DNA from: Rhabditoides inermis
Taxonomy: Eukaryota > Nematoda > Chromadorea > Rhabditida > Rhabditidae
Assembly (NCBI GenBank): GCA_963966185.1
Contig: CAWZYM010000405.1
Coordinates: 477,501-541,500 of the forward strand
DNA: 64,000 bases
Direction: 5' to 3'
In this document: positions 1 to 12,839 of the stretch, piece after piece
Layout of the letters: each line of letters starts with the position of its first letter
Numbering within the stretch: the stretch's first letter is position 1
Made by a program: the position numbers and the translations under genes
Notes under the pieces: generated by a model
Databases searched by the model: none
The model's input: only the letters and a program-made list of their open reading frames with translations
What the model was told of the DNA's origin: nothing

Positions 1-894
1 GAGTAGAAACACCAGGAAGCTTCCGATGTCGGAAGCACCGCTAGTCTCGAAACACACCAACAAACAAACAAGCCGGCAGCAGACAGTAGTATTACTAATA
101 AGAGCAAGCAGCGCGTCATGATTCGCATTACTTCGTGAATTTGGCACAAACAATGTAACAGGTTCATTAGCGATATGAGTGTAGTTCGACAGATTCTCAT
201 TATGCGCATTTTCACTCGCTTCCTTGTCTCATCACATGATTACATGCATTAGTGCTACACTCTTGTCGGCAGAGAGAAATGGAGAAGGCACACAAGACAC
301 AACGTCTCACACGACTCACGAACCTAGCAATAGCATTTGAGACGTCTCTAGACTCACAATGTTGCAGGCATTGAGCTCAGAGCTGCCGCGTCCACTGCCG
401 GCCGGTGATGGGACCATCTCACTCAGGACGAGTCACCCCGGACCGCTCGACAATCTATGATGCTCACATTCACCCATTTCCTCCCTATCCCTATGGTCGT
501 AGCGTGTCATTGTCTACCAAAAGAGATTACCGCCACTCTCATGTGATAGATTCCTGCTGCAAGATTAAATGATGATAAAGTGAATTCTAATGAAAAGGCA
601 AATACGAGTGCTAATTGTTATCTTGTTTATCTAGCAAACGTGAATGTCACTTTATTTATTGATTGTGCAAGTTTGAGCAAATGTATCGTTACAAATGTAT
701 AGTCTCAATTTAATTTTAAGTGAATTCATTGACATGTTTATATTCGGTACGACCTTTCTTCTTTAATTAATTGAAAAATCATACAGCATATCAATTGGAT
801 GGGCAGCAACATGTGTATAATTGAATATTCAAGTTTCACATCAATCTCGGCTACCGTAGTGGTATTAGTTTCTCAAAAAATTGCCAATGATCAC
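1..894. other. Non-coding 5' flank
   Basis: No reading frame with protein-like composition, splice pattern or known motif is visible. The stretch becomes AT-rich from about 560. It ends at the T-run that forms the tail of the SINE on the minus strand. Confidence 0.6.
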
Positions 895-1180
895 TTTTTT
901 TAGCCGGTTGAATCCGGGGTCCTTCTAGTCGAGAACAAGATGGGGTTCTTGGATTACGACGACGTCAGCAGAGGTTGTTGAGTTGGATGGCGTCGGACGT
1001 CTTGAGTTCCGTTCTTGAGTCCGTAGATGGTGCTGTGACGCCTTCTGGCTGCCATGAGAGTGGATTGCCACACCACAGGGGCTTGGTGAATTTCGCAAGA
1101 TTGGTTGACTCCGAGGGGATCGAACCAGCGACCGTGAGATTGAGAGACGAACGCTCTATCCACTGAGCCGCGCCCCCGGC
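895..1180 (-). mobile_element. tRNA-derived SINE, copy 1
   Basis: Read on the minus strand, the element opens with a tRNA-like head. It has an A-box-like GGCTCAGTGGATAGAGC and, about 40 bases later, a perfect B box GGTTCGATCCC, the two internal RNA polymerase III promoter parts. A tRNA-unrelated body of about 200 bp follows, then a short A-run (plus-strand T-run 895-901). The same head, body and A-rich tail occur at 26856-27152 on the plus strand, so this is a dispersed family and not a functional tRNA. The anticodon arm is degenerate. I could not find a convincing target-site duplication. Confidence 0.85.
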
Positions 1181-3831
1181 TGAGTCGCTCACATCTTTTT
1201 TGTTTTCGTTTTGATGCAGACGATTCATGTCTAACGCCGCAGCCTCAGCCTGCCGTCGGTTTGAACAGCATCGATGGTGCCGGCTGAATTGAAATGTGCT
1301 GAAAAGAGCAGCCGCCTTGGTGCGTGCATACTTCCGAGGAGAACAGCTTCCGCCATCGTTGTTCCTGTCCCTGCCTGTCTTCATGTCGATGCCCACACCT
1401 CTGTACCAGACTGTTGTGCTTGTGCTTTTCTGGATCTGAGAGCACTCGCAATATAGCTTTGGTCTGACATACACTATCGATGTGTATGTGTGTTTTCCTC
1501 CCAATGCAAGACTATATTTCTAAACAGTGTGCCTGGAACATTGAAGCACAATATACGCAATAAACTGGATTAGCGTGTTCTTTAAAAGATGTATCCAAAC
1601 AATGGGTTGTTGCCAAACCTTTAATGGTGTCACTATATTCAGGAGGGTGATTCTGCGCGAACAAAAAAAAAGTTTTTCGCCTCTTCCCCTGTATAAATTG
1701 TGAAGAACAAATGAACTAAAGCGACTCTTTCCTGAAAAGCAGCTTTCATTGTCCGAAAATATTCACAAGCACAGTTTGGGACATTTTGCAACGGTTTGCA
1801 ACAAAACATTTGATGTATTAAGAATTGATTTCTCGAGGTTTGTGCCGCTACGGTACTCGTATGCATTTCGCACTTTTAAAGTATGGCTTCATTCTCATTT
1901 GCTGCTCATTCTCATTTGTTTGCTGCTCATTCTCATTTGCATGATGTATGTTAGCGTCAAGCTAATGGAAATCTTGTCAAAACCACTTTTAAGTTCAAAA
2001 AACCCTACTACCCAGTTGCAGAACTGAAGGAATGTTGCAAAATTCGAGAACAAACAACGCAAAACTTAGAATCGTCGTTTTTTTTTTTGCAATTACGATG
2101 TCAGTTATGTATCTGATTTTTACCAATTTTCCGAGTTCGAAAAAAGTCTCTTTTCCTTCTAATGTCTCTTACCTAGACTAGTTTATGAGCAAAAGTGGGA
2201 CAAACAAATCATTGCACATGCATTACGGTATCTATTGTAAACATCAAATTAATCTTTCGTGTGTTATGTGCAAATTGTACAGTGATTACAGTTAATGCAA
2301 ATCGCGCGATGAAGTGATTACGACTTCCGGAGTGGTGTAGCTAAAGCATGCAGATTCTCTCATAAACAACAAACAACTCAGATTCACGAGTGTTTGCAAA
2401 TTCTTCTCAATTTATTTCTCAATTTTCTTAATTTTTTTAACGCCAACGTGAAATGTACACGATGACGCAGCAGCATATGAAACAAATACTATTTGAATTA
2501 TGAAAATAGTGTAATTATCTTTGTACATATTTGTATATTTGAAAAAAAGTTTTCTTTTTTCGTTTTCCCCGTATTTTCCTTTTCTTGCATTTGACTTTGA
2601 CTTATTCTTTACTTATCTTGAAAGTAGAACTTTTTCATCTGTTTTTTTCCAAGTGTGTAAACATTAAAGGCAGTGTATTCTCTGAATCTGGGTGTAGGCG
2701 TAGATATAACTTGTCATTGTTTACGATTCAATGAGTTATGATAATGCAAATATACATTCTGAAACAAATTAGTTTTAAAAATGTCATTCTTATTTTGGAT
2801 AACATTTTTAATATGTGTTTCTTTTACGAATTTGGCGGGAACAGCTGATAGAAAAATAATCTGCTAAACGCAGTAAGTTCTGTTAAAAATCTGCTTATCA
2901 TGTTGGATTTAGATAAATTTTTGATAAGTTTTAATTTCATTATTTTTCATCACCAACCACAAACGGCATGTAAATATTTCTAAAAGGCATTGATAATACA
3001 TTCGTGATCATTTTTAATATGGGATTCAGTGGGTACACTACCTTTAAAAACACAGTGAATTGGTAAGATTTGTGCCGCTCCAACCACGGATCGGGCGGAA
3101 TAGACTTTGATCCAACAAGTACAAGAGATGCGATGAATGTGTGATAAAAATAAAAAAAAGCGCGAACATGTATGTATATTTTCAGGCATCGTGATCTGTA
3201 ACTCTTCTCTGCCGGTCGAAGCCAAAGCTGGCCTGCCAGCTGCTATAGAGCAGCGAGAGTGAAGCCCAGAATGAAATTGGTCTCGTTCGTATTGATTGTG
3301 TATGTTTCAATAAGCAACACAGTTTGAACGGTGGAGCACATTCCCAGGTGCGATTCTTCTTCTTCTAAAGTACATGTAGTGATCACAAACAATCAGCAGA
3401 TCAATCGGCTCCAAGTCTAACGTTACAAACGAGGTCGTGAAGATCAACTTCGCTGCAAGAATATATGAAATATGTATACTATCATATATAATCCTTTGAC
3501 TTTCTTTACATGTATATACTTGATGTTACTTTCTGGTATCTCGGTGGTCGCTGATACCAATATCACTTTCCCTTTTCTTGAGACGTTAAGTGCCTCTCAC
3601 ATATGTACGTGCAGCCCTAATTTTTCCACCGTAATGTGTCGTGTCAGCGGCTATCAGAAATGCGGCTGCGTAGCTATAGGTGAGGCGGTGAGGTGGCTGC
3701 TGCTTCCGGTGGCTCCATTAGACGTTTCCGGCCGGCATGATACCGACGGCTCCTCCCAGACGCCGCATTCATTCCATCCCACCACCGGATCGCAGCCAAG
3801 CCGACTCCCCCTATCATACCCACACACTGCG
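1181..3831. other. AT-rich intergenic region upstream of the guanylate cyclase
   Basis: Mostly AT-rich sequence with homopolymer runs. Open frames here are short and lack splice-consistent partners. It must contain the promoter of the downstream cyclase gene, but I see no motif I would defend as a specific regulatory site. Confidence 0.5.
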
Positions 3832-6301
3832 ATGATCCTGCGATCAGCAGTGCTGGCGGCGCTGGGCGCCGCCTCTCTTGTCTCAGCCACCCTGCCCACC
3901 TCCATTCACGTCGCGGTGAGTGCGATTTCAGTTGACAACCGCAGAAACAACGCGCCAAAACTTTGCAAAGCGGTCATTCGCCAGAACACAGCTAATATAC
4001 AGGAGAAGCAATGGTGGGAGCTGGAGCAGCGGCCGGCGGTGGCGAGTTCGGCGGCGCCTGAGCATCACGAGACGAGCCGCTCCGGCGGCGTCGTCATCGT
4101 CGGACATCTGCGGCCAGCCAGGAGAGAGATCGCCGAGGAACCGGAGGTGAGAGCGCGGCTGTGTCTGTTCCACGATGTTCTCTAGGTGTTGCGGATGTGC
4201 GCCGAGGATCTACAGGCGCGTCGCATTCTGCCAAAGAACTACACACTAGTGTGAGTGTGGTGTGATTTGTGCGGGGGCGGGGATGTTGAACGGCTCTCTC
4301 TCGCAGCATCGACACGATGGAGTCGTGCAATCAGTACTCGGGCGTGGAGCACGCCGCCTACCTACACTACATCAAGAACGCCACCGTCTATTTTGGACCG
4401 GGATGTAACAACGGTGGGGCTAAATCCTTTGCTGACACCCATTTGAAACGCTCGTCAGTACGTTGCGTATGTGTTACTCAATTCTTATTGCTTGTTGTCA
4501 GAGATGCTGGCGATCGGTCGCCTGGCGCCGCGCTGGAATGTGCCTATCATCGCGCACATGTCTGGCGACGACGCGCTCTCTGACAGGCAAGTCGAAACAA
4601 CACTTGTTGAGCTTGTTGACTGTTATTCTGAAGGCGATGTTGGACTCAAATCATGATTCAAAAAGCCGTTTTATGATACAAAAAAGACACTTTACTTAGG
4701 ATCTTTGTGCGGGTTGGGGAGCGTTTTGAGACTTTTCTGAGAATATTTTGTGCCAGCAAAAGTTGAGTAATGGATTGCAGAAAACAGTTTCCGACACTCG
4801 GCTCTGTCGCGCTCACATCGGCCACTGAGATGGCCCGCGCCACACTCGAGTTCCTAAAGCTCAACAACTGGAAGCAGGTAGCGGTTAGGTCTACATATCA
4901 AGCTTGTAGACCTAACCGCTAGTCGTTCTAGGTCGGGTTCGTTCGCGCCGCCACGCATCAGGATCGCCTCTCGCTGCACTCGCTCAGCTACATGATGAAA
5001 GAGAAGGTGAGACACAATTTGGCTGATCTTACGCATTGATCCACAGGATGTCACTGTGAATGTGAACATCGACATGGATCCGCTGAATTCGCCCGATGAG
5101 ATCATCAAGTCCGGCAAGCTGGAGCTGCTGAAGAGCCGCGCTAGAAGTGAGCAGCACATTTCTCTACACATTTACATTTTGCACGTGCCTGTTGCAGTCA
5201 TCGTCGTGGAGATGGGCATGGACATACACACGTCCGTCAACTTCATGATCGCGTGCACCCGCGCGCACATGAAGACCGAGGACTTCGTCTACATCATCCC
5301 ATGGCTTATGCACGTACGTAGAATCATTACAGGGACGCCGTCGCATTTATTGATTCCAGAAGAACGAGCACTACCCGTGGGAGGCGACCGAGCTCGACAA
5401 AACCGAGGTAGTGCTTGCGTTTTCTCTATGTTAGTTAGGCTTTTCGATGGCTTTGATGCGCGGTCGGCGAGTTTGTGAGTTGTAGGTGAAACTGGCGTAC
5501 GACAACGTGATCATCATCACGGCGCACGGCTACGACAAGACGTTCTTCGAGGAGTTCCAGGCCAAGTTCTCCAAAACCACCGGCATCATCACCAGTCATG
5601 TGAGGAAAACGCCTCGCTCTCATTTATCATAATGTGATAATTTGCGTGTTGACATTGCATGCAGTGCCGGATATTTTCGCGGGAGTTTTTCGCGACTGGC
5701 GACGAATCACACCCGCTTGATGCGGATCGGAAGTATCAAATGGATGGGCGAGTGAATGCGCCTGGCGTCGCCGCCACCGCTTTCCACTAGCTGCTAATAC
5801 GCATGTTATAAGCGAATGAGGCTCGTCGTGACACTGCATCTCAATTATGTAATAGGATAGGATATGGGGATGATATGGGGATGGCGATATCATGGAGACC
5901 GTAGTTTTCATTACAGTATGCGACTCTCTCGTACATGTCGCTCTACGACGCGCTCTATCTCTACGGACTCGCGCTGCGCGATGCATACGAGGAGATGGGA
6001 GGGTGAGATACATATTAAAAAAAACTCACTTGAACAAGTAATATAACAAGTTCAGGTACGACGTACATCAGAACGGCTCGCTTATCTGGAGCAAGATGGC
6101 CAACCGCAAGTTCCTCGGTAAGTGATTCCTGAACGCTCTTTGACCACATTGTACAGGCACGACTGGGCAAGTGCTGATGAACAACAAGGCGATCCGCGTG
6201 CCGTCTTACGCCACCTACTACGTCCGCAACGGCACCATCAGGATCGTCGTGGAGCTGGAGGCAAAGCTCGGCGAGAGGGAGAAGTGAGCTGTGCCTCATC
6301 G

Positions 6302-6354
<53 letters not shown>

Positions 6355-9300
6355 CCAATGAACACAATACGTCAGGTGCGTGGCGAACGCGCAGTTGTGC
6401 TCGGAGCATGTGGTGCAGGAGATAGAGCAATTCTACTGGTTCTCATCCGATGGCCGCCTGCCCGTCGACAAGCCCAAGTGCGGCTTCACCGGAGCCGGTC
6501 AGACATTCGTTCATTGGGTCATGTTTAACTCCGTTTCAGAGTGCGACTACACTGCGTACTTTATCGCGCTTGGTACGATCACGTTTCTCACGCTCTCTGT
6601 GCCACTGGCATACTTTATCTACGTTAAACAGTGAAGTCGTTTTGATTTATTCGAGTCTAGAGTACGTCTCATACATTGTATTCGCTTACGGATACCGCAC
6701 TAAAAAATTTCGATTTCTTCGAATTCCGGAAATAGACGAATGCGGACATCACTGACTCAGTGATATCGCAGAGGCTAATAGCTTGATGTGTGTAGTGAGT
6801 GTGTTAATGGGATCTGATTCGGCAGGAAGGAGCGTCTACTCTACGACATGACGTGGCGCATCCCACGCGATCGAGTCAAGATCATCGAGTCGAGCAAGAC
6901 GGTACACATCATCAGTGCGCACATCGAGCAAACACAATGTTTCAGAAGTCAGAGAACTCGCTAGCGTCCAGGTCGATTCACTCTGGATCATTCTCCGGCA
7001 GCAATGGATCCAAGCAGAATGACCTCATCTCGGCGAAGCAGGTATAGTTACTTTTAAGACTATGGTTACTGTAAAAAAAATCGTTCCAATAACTATAACT
7101 CTTATATCCGTCTGACACGCAATTGTACGAATCATATCGAATATACTATGGGACACGTGACTTTTTTTAACGTGTTATCTCTCGTTCAAGTCGTAAGTTA
7201 GCCCACTGACCCCGACTGGCAACATCGTATTTTGTACGAGGCGACGACTATACAGTGTTTCGTAAAATCCACAATCTGTTCAGGCAGTGTCGAATGGTGT
7301 TCGTCTGGCAATCAAGCGCTTCCAACAAGTCCGCAACATCACCTTCCCCAAGAGCGAGCTTCGCGTGCTTAAAGAGGTGCGTTTAAGTTGTGTATTATCG
7401 TACTTAATATTCCTAAATTAACTTGTGTGGTGAACTCAGATCATTGCGCGCACTTACGGGTGCGTCTCGAGGGATGTCTAGTTAATGAGTGCAAATGATA
7501 TATGTTTTTCGCACTAGCGCGACGATGCGGGTTGTCACCTCGCAGCGCTTCTCGATATAGCCCCGCAGCGGACGCACTCTCGCGGCACAACGTCGGAAAT
7601 TAGCGAAATCACAGCGAGTCATAACGAGCCGGCTGAAAATAGCTGCACGCGCGTTCTGAGAGACACAGAGGAGGAGCGTCGGTTATGGACGAGATGAAAA
7701 AGGAGCGTTCGACCGAAAAGCGGCACCAATTAGTCTGGCAAGAGACGCGTCGGACCGAGGCTCACTCTATCGCAACACCCGGATGCGTGCATTCATCATA
7801 TTCATGTACTAGCTTTAAGTGTGAGTCGTTTAGCTGAAACTCGCCGAGAATGATAACCTCAACAAATTCTACGGTATCTCGTTCAACCAGCAGAATGAGT
7901 TCATCGTCATGTGGGTGCTGTGCTCGCGAGGATCGCTCGAGGTACACTCCCCTTCGTATACGTAGACAAACCATAACGTCTTGCTTCAGGATATTCTGTT
8001 TAACGACGAGCTCAAATTGGGAGGCAACTTCCAAGTGTCGTTCGCAAAAGACGTCGTCAAGGTAAGGACGTATTGGTAAGCTCATGTACACATCAAGTAT
8101 CAGGGTCTTGCGTTCATCCACTCGTCGCCGATCAACACGCACGGTCTGCTGTGCCTGCAGAACTGCCTCGTCGACGGCAACTGGACCGTTAAGCTCACCA
8201 ACTTCATGACCGAACAGATGATATCCGACAAGCTCTATCACAACGAGATCCGCTCGATCGTCGTCGAGGGCGCAGAGGAGCAGGACGACGAACCCGAGCG
8301 GTTCACCGACAGGAGTGAGTGAATTCTACAAGAATGCATCCAATGTGAGTTCTCTTCAGAGTACATTCAACAAGCGCCGGAAGTAATCCGCGAGCTCGTC
8401 ACCACCAAGCGGCTGCCCGATTCCACGCAGTACGCCGACATATGTTAGTGTGTTTTGAGAACAGCGCACCACAGTTGATTTGCTTCCAGACGCGCTCGGC
8501 ATGGTACTGTACCAGATCCTCTATCGTGTCGAGCCATTCCACGAGCGCGGAAAGAGCATCGCCAGTGAGTTTCACGTATCATAATTTCGTCCATATGAGA
8601 TCATTTTCGTTTGCAGAGCTGATGGAGATGATCTCGATGGCAAACGAGGACGACCAACTGATCCGCCCCACCTTCCCCAGCAGCCACAACGGCGAGGCGT
8701 ACAACCTGCAGCTGCTCTCGTGCATCGAGGCGTGCTGGCTCGAGCTTCCCGAGATGCGGCCGCAGATCAAGAAGGTCCGCTCCATGGTGTTTGGTAACCT
8801 CAAGAGCACGTGAGTTGTACATTCCACGAGTATCAATCATCTACTGCGATTACAGCGGCAAGGGCTCGCTGGTGGATCAGATGATGAAGATGATGGAAGA
8901 GTACACGACCAACCTGGAGACGCTCGTCCGAGACCGCACTGCACTGCTCGAGGAGGCACAGAAGCAGGCCGACCGTCTCCTCAACAACATGCTGCCAAGG
9001 TAGTGGGTCTCATATATACTCTCCTCTCTCCTCGAGCGCGCGGCCGCCCGCGGTAGCTCAGATTGTGCGCCAGTGCTATGGAACGGTGCAAATCTGCACC
9101 TACTGTGGGCGGACGCGTGCTGATGCTACTCCTAACACAAAAATGTATCTCGTCCAGGACTATGTGTATCAAAAATGCGTTGCAGATCGATTGCGGAAGA
9201 CCTGAAGGTCGGCAAGCCGGTGCTACCGCAGCTCTATTCCTGCGCCACTGTGTTGTTCTCGGATATTAGGTGAATGTTGTGGGCAGGCTAGCTTGCACTG

Positions 9301-10009
9301 TCTGATTGCAGGGGCTTCACGCGCATCTCGTCCACGTCGACGCCGCTACAGATCGTCACCTTCCTCAACGACATGTTCTCCGGATTCGACGCTATCATCT
9401 CCAAGCACGACGCCTACAAGGTACGCGCATCTAGACGGACCAGTTCATGGTGAGGAGCAGGTGGAGACAATTGGCGACGCGTACATGATCGTATCGGGCG
9501 TGCCGACTGAGAACGGTAACCGCCACGTGCAGCAGATCTCCGAAATCGCGCTCAAAATGCGCACGGTAAGAGCCACACTTAATCAGATGTATACTCCCTC
9601 TTGCAGTTTGTGTGCAACTTCAAGCTGGCACACAAGCCGGAGGAGCTGATGATGGTGCGGATCGGCTTCCACTCGGGCCCCGTTGCCGCCGGCGTTGTCG
9701 GACTCGCCGCGCCGAGGTGCGCCACCTGACACTCACACGCATTCTCGCGTCGTTGCAGGTACTGTCTGTTCGGCGACACAGTCAACATGGCGTCTCGCAT
9801 GGAGAGCACCGGCGTCGCCAACAAGATCCAGATCTCAGAACAGGCCTACAACCTACTACACTGCTTCTTCCCAGAGTTCCAAACCGCTGAGAGGGGCAAG
9901 ATGGAAATCAAGGTGTCGTCGCGATTACTGTGATACCATCAAACAGTCCAATTGCAGGGTAAGGGCGAGTGTCTGACGTTCTGGTTGGATGGCAAGGCAC
10001 CCAAGTAAT
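3832..10009 (+). CDS. Receptor-type guanylate cyclase (gcy family)
   Basis: A transmembrane guanylate cyclase that would make cGMP from GTP. The start at 3832 opens a hydrophobic signal peptide ([12 protein letters not shown]...). More than 20 exons splice with GT-AG introns into one frame. In order they give: an ANF-receptor-like extracellular domain (VYFGPGCNN, then [16 protein letters not shown], exons near 4186-6520); one membrane segment (exon at about 6540-6635); a juxtamembrane WRIPRD motif; a kinase-homology domain lacking the catalytic DFG (VKLTNF at about 8185), so probably a pseudokinase as in the family; a helical linker ending LLNNMLPR; and the cyclase domain ([37 protein letters not shown]). 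The metal-binding Asp residues and the transition-state Asn/Arg are kept, so it looks catalytically competent. The stop is at 10007-10009. The intron at about 7378-7833 is much longer than the rest. The nematode paralogue cannot be assigned by eye. Confidence 0.93.
4878..4932 (+). other. Intron-wide hairpin inside the cyclase gene
   Basis: This small intron contains a perfect 16-bp inverted repeat, 4879-4894 against 4906-4921, around an 11-base loop. The stem begins inside the 5' splice site (the T of GT) and ends about 10 bases before the acceptor AG, so most of the intron is one hairpin. Confidence 0.8.
6305..6350. repeat. (TA)n microsatellite
   Basis: An uninterrupted run of about 23 TA units lies in an intron of the guanylate cyclase, between the extracellular-domain exons ending at about 6283 and beginning at about 6376. 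Confidence 0.95.
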
Positions 10010-10370
10010 CTCCGAAATCGCGTCCTTCTCGCAATCCTCATACATTCGTAATTGATAGCCGTTGTCTTGTATCTAGTCGTATTACATGTGCATGTTTCTT
10101 TCGGAATGTTTATTGACACATCGTCGTCGGTCTATCATCTCGTGTTTCAATTGCGCAAATGATATTTGCATGATGTCGTGTGTCGTACACTCTTTCGCGA
10201 TACTTCCAACGTGATCTCGTTTCCCTAGAGTTGTATGCGCTTGTCCGTCTCGTCTTCCCAACACGAACTGCTCCGATAATAGCGTAATCAACTAGTTACG
10301 ATAAAATAAACCAATTAAAACGTCCTTGCCGCATTTATTACAATACATCAAATTCAAAAATCATCAAAAC
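10010..10370. other. Convergent intergenic region
   Basis: The 3' flank of the cyclase meets the 3' flank of the minus-strand secreted-protein gene. A plus-strand AATAAA at about 10304-10309 is a possible polyadenylation signal for the cyclase. Nothing else is visible. Confidence 0.5.
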
Positions 10371-10791
10371 TCATTCGAAGCTGCTATCAATGCTGTGGAA
10401 GACATTCACGTACTTGGGGAATCGTTGAGCGATGATGCGCATTGCCTCGATCTGAGTGATGCGTCCGTCCCTGCGCAGGCGGACGATAGTTGTTATGAGT
10501 TGGCGGTACTGGCGCGCCTCGTAGACGCTGTCCGTGGCGGGCGTGCAGTACAGCAAAAAGTCCAGTTCGTCTCCGCGGTGGCTGGCTTGGATCTGTGCCT
10601 GCATCGCGCGCGCTTCGATCTCCCGCATCTGCCACTCGCTGATGGCGTAGCGGTGCATGAAGTGCTCGCGCGCCTCGTCTATGCTTATCTCGTCCGCCAT
10701 CACCGCCTCGTCCAGATGTATGTTGAAGGTTCTTTTCGAGCTGGGCGGCAGCCGCGAGCGCCACAGACAGCAACACGATCGTCTTCATCAT
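10371..10791 (-). CDS. Small secreted protein, apparent -1/+1 frameshift
   Basis: The minus strand from 10791 reads MMKTIVLLSVALAAAAQLEK, a clear signal peptide. The next convincing frame is offset by one base. It runs FNIHLDEAVMADEISIDEAR and on to RFPKYVNVFHSIDSSFE with a stop at 10371. The frames are joined near a GAAAAG run at about 10735. No GT-AG intron fits the gap, so this is either a one-base sequence error in a homopolymer or a real lesion. The mature part is charged, helical and almost free of Cys. It vaguely resembles nematode SXP/RAL-2-type secreted proteins, but I cannot assign the family. There is no visible relation to its neighbours beyond a similar size and signal peptide to the gene at 11814. 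Confidence 0.55.
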
Positions 10792-11813
10792 TGTTATGGT
10801 CTTGAGATACACCGCCATTTTATGCGATACCAAGAAACCATGTTGTTGAAAGTTCAACCCAAACATTTTCCGAAACGAAATACATATTTTGGAAAGATCC
10901 GTATCAATCACAACACAACATACGTAAACGGCGTTGTTAACAAGGATTTCAAAAATATTTCAAGTATTTGCCAAATGAAATGCTTGGGGAATACAATAAT
11001 GTCATGTTTTTTAACGGAATGCTTGGGGAATATTGTCATCGAGTTGCTTTTAACAGATATCAAGCATCACATTTCTTCATCGCGTATATATTTGTCGCGA
11101 TATCTGGATGACTAACTCGTGATTCATTGCATACTAGATGACATGATGAAGTCAGAAAATACTTTATCGGATTAGATACATTGCAAAAAAATGCGCCAAC
11201 TAACAGTTACGATCAATGGAAAATAAAAAAATGTCATATCAAAAATGTCACATTCACATTGTCTTTTCTTCACTATTATGAAAACTGTGTAAACGTACAG
11301 TACTGACTAATTTTCGCGCTTTTTCGGAGTACCGTTAAAAAATGTCAGTGAAATGCGATCCGTTTTCTCAGTGATGCTACGTTTACTGTTATTAGCTATA
11401 TACTATATACATTCTCGGACTTTTTTTTTAAATCTAAACATTCAAGACTGTCACTCAGACAAGCACATTGAGAGTTGATCGGAATGAAGTATCAGCTAAC
11501 GAAGGTCGCCTACTACTCTGACTGGTTTTGCTACTGGACTGGGTTGTGCAGTGAATATTTCTGCAAATAGAGTAATAATCATTTGCTACTAGTACCAAAA
11601 AAGGTTTGATTTCTCAGTTCACAGTCTCTTTTCGAAAATGACTCACCAAGGAAATGCTTCAAAATGTTGTGACACGTAAACAGTATCGTAGCACTGACAA
11701 ATTCGAATTATACTTATTGGCAAAAAACTGTTTTGGAAGTGGTACATGATTGCGTCATTCTATGTACTCTCCCTATATATTGAGGCATCTTTATACGAAT
11801 CTCCAAGTATGAA
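10792..11813. other. AT-rich divergent intergenic region
   Basis: The region lies between the minus-strand gene at 10371-10791 and the plus-strand gene at 11814. It must hold both promoters. A sequence containing TGCTTGGGGAATA occurs twice within about 50 bp near 10980-11035. No gene is visible. Confidence 0.5.
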
Positions 11814-12385
11814 ATGAAGTTCCTCGTGATATTGTCCACACTTTTTCTTCTCGTTGTCGCTGCTAAATACAAATGGGTCATCTATCGAAACTATTGTTCT
11901 GCTATAGTCGCGAGGAACGAGACGGGCGAATGGAGCCGCTGTGTGCGATACTTACACGAATTGGAGGTTCTCGTCTACTACGGCATGCCTCGCATGCAAG
12001 CGCGCCAACTATTGGTTGACGAATTCTCATACAAACCCTCCTACCGGCCTTTGCTACACCACATTCTGTACAATGTGATGGAACCACGACCGACACTTCG
12101 CGAGCGGATCATAGCAGGTGTGTGCGATCTCGTTTCCATGTCGGAGGAGTCACTGCACATTTGTCATGTCCGGGTGAACGAATTGCAAACGGAGCTCGAG
12201 AAATACCCTAACCGTGAAGATTTTTTGATGAATTCCTGGATTTGATTTCGAAGACGACGGACCCTATTGACATGAAGAATGTGTTTGAAACGATGCGGAG
12301 GCTAAGTCTGCATTTCTATGAAGAAGGTGCTGAAAGCAACATCCGAGAGGCCATTTCTCGTGCATGGAAGAGAATGATGAACTGA
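11814..12385 (+). CDS. Secreted protein, full-length copy with homopolymer frameshift
   Basis: The start at 11814 gives a signal peptide (MKFLVILSTLFLLVVAAK) followed by a helical, charged protein. The frame stops at 12245 just after YPNREDFLMNSWI. One base further on, another frame continues without a break, DEFLDLISKTTDPIDMKNVF to KRMMN, stopping at 12383-12385. The shift falls on the six-T run in GATTTTTTGATG. A seventh T would make a single continuous 190-residue frame. The same six-T run is in all three copies of the array. This is the only copy with a signal peptide, because the tandem unit starts at 11934, inside the coding region. I do not recognise the family. The protein may be active through a short form ending at 12245, be a pseudogene, or the run may be mis-sequenced. 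Confidence 0.6.
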
Positions 12386-12839
12386 TGAATAGTGATTGAA
12401 CAACATTGTTACACTGACAAATAATTAATATGATAAAATGCTCATGCCTCTTTCAAAAAATTGTTTGTTTATTTGTATTTTTTCGGGGAGAAAAAAGGAA
12501 TACGTCTGTGAAGACAACTTCGCACAACAAAATCGAATCATCTACAAAATAGCGTTTTCGCGAATAGCAATTTCTATGCGTGATTTCCACAACTTCGAGT
12601 TTCAGAAAAAAGTACAAAGCATGAAAAATCGGGTGCTAAAAGGAGATGGCTTATTCACAAATCTTGGTTAATAAATCCGTCATCCATGTATGTTCACTCT
12701 ACTCAAGTGCGTAATGTTAGCTCGTTGGCTCGTATGGACTCAATGTAGTTGGCTCGTGTGGACTCATGTTCATTTCTCATGTTCACACTATGTATCGTCT
12801 CAATATAAAATGTTATCATTGATCAAAATGCGCAACTGG

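Noticed and set aside
18..36. Small perfect hairpin (CTTCCGATGTCGGAAG)
   Set aside because: Short, isolated and at the window edge; expected by chance at this frequency.
1130..1180. Functional tRNA gene on the minus strand
   Set aside because: A and B boxes are good, but the anticodon arm does not pair properly and the acceptor stem is absent; the same head recurs with a shared body at 26856, so it is a SINE head.
3472..4185. 237-codon open frame upstream of and overlapping the cyclase
   Set aside because: It crosses clear introns of the cyclase gene, and its 5' part has no coding character; the cyclase exons explain the overlap.
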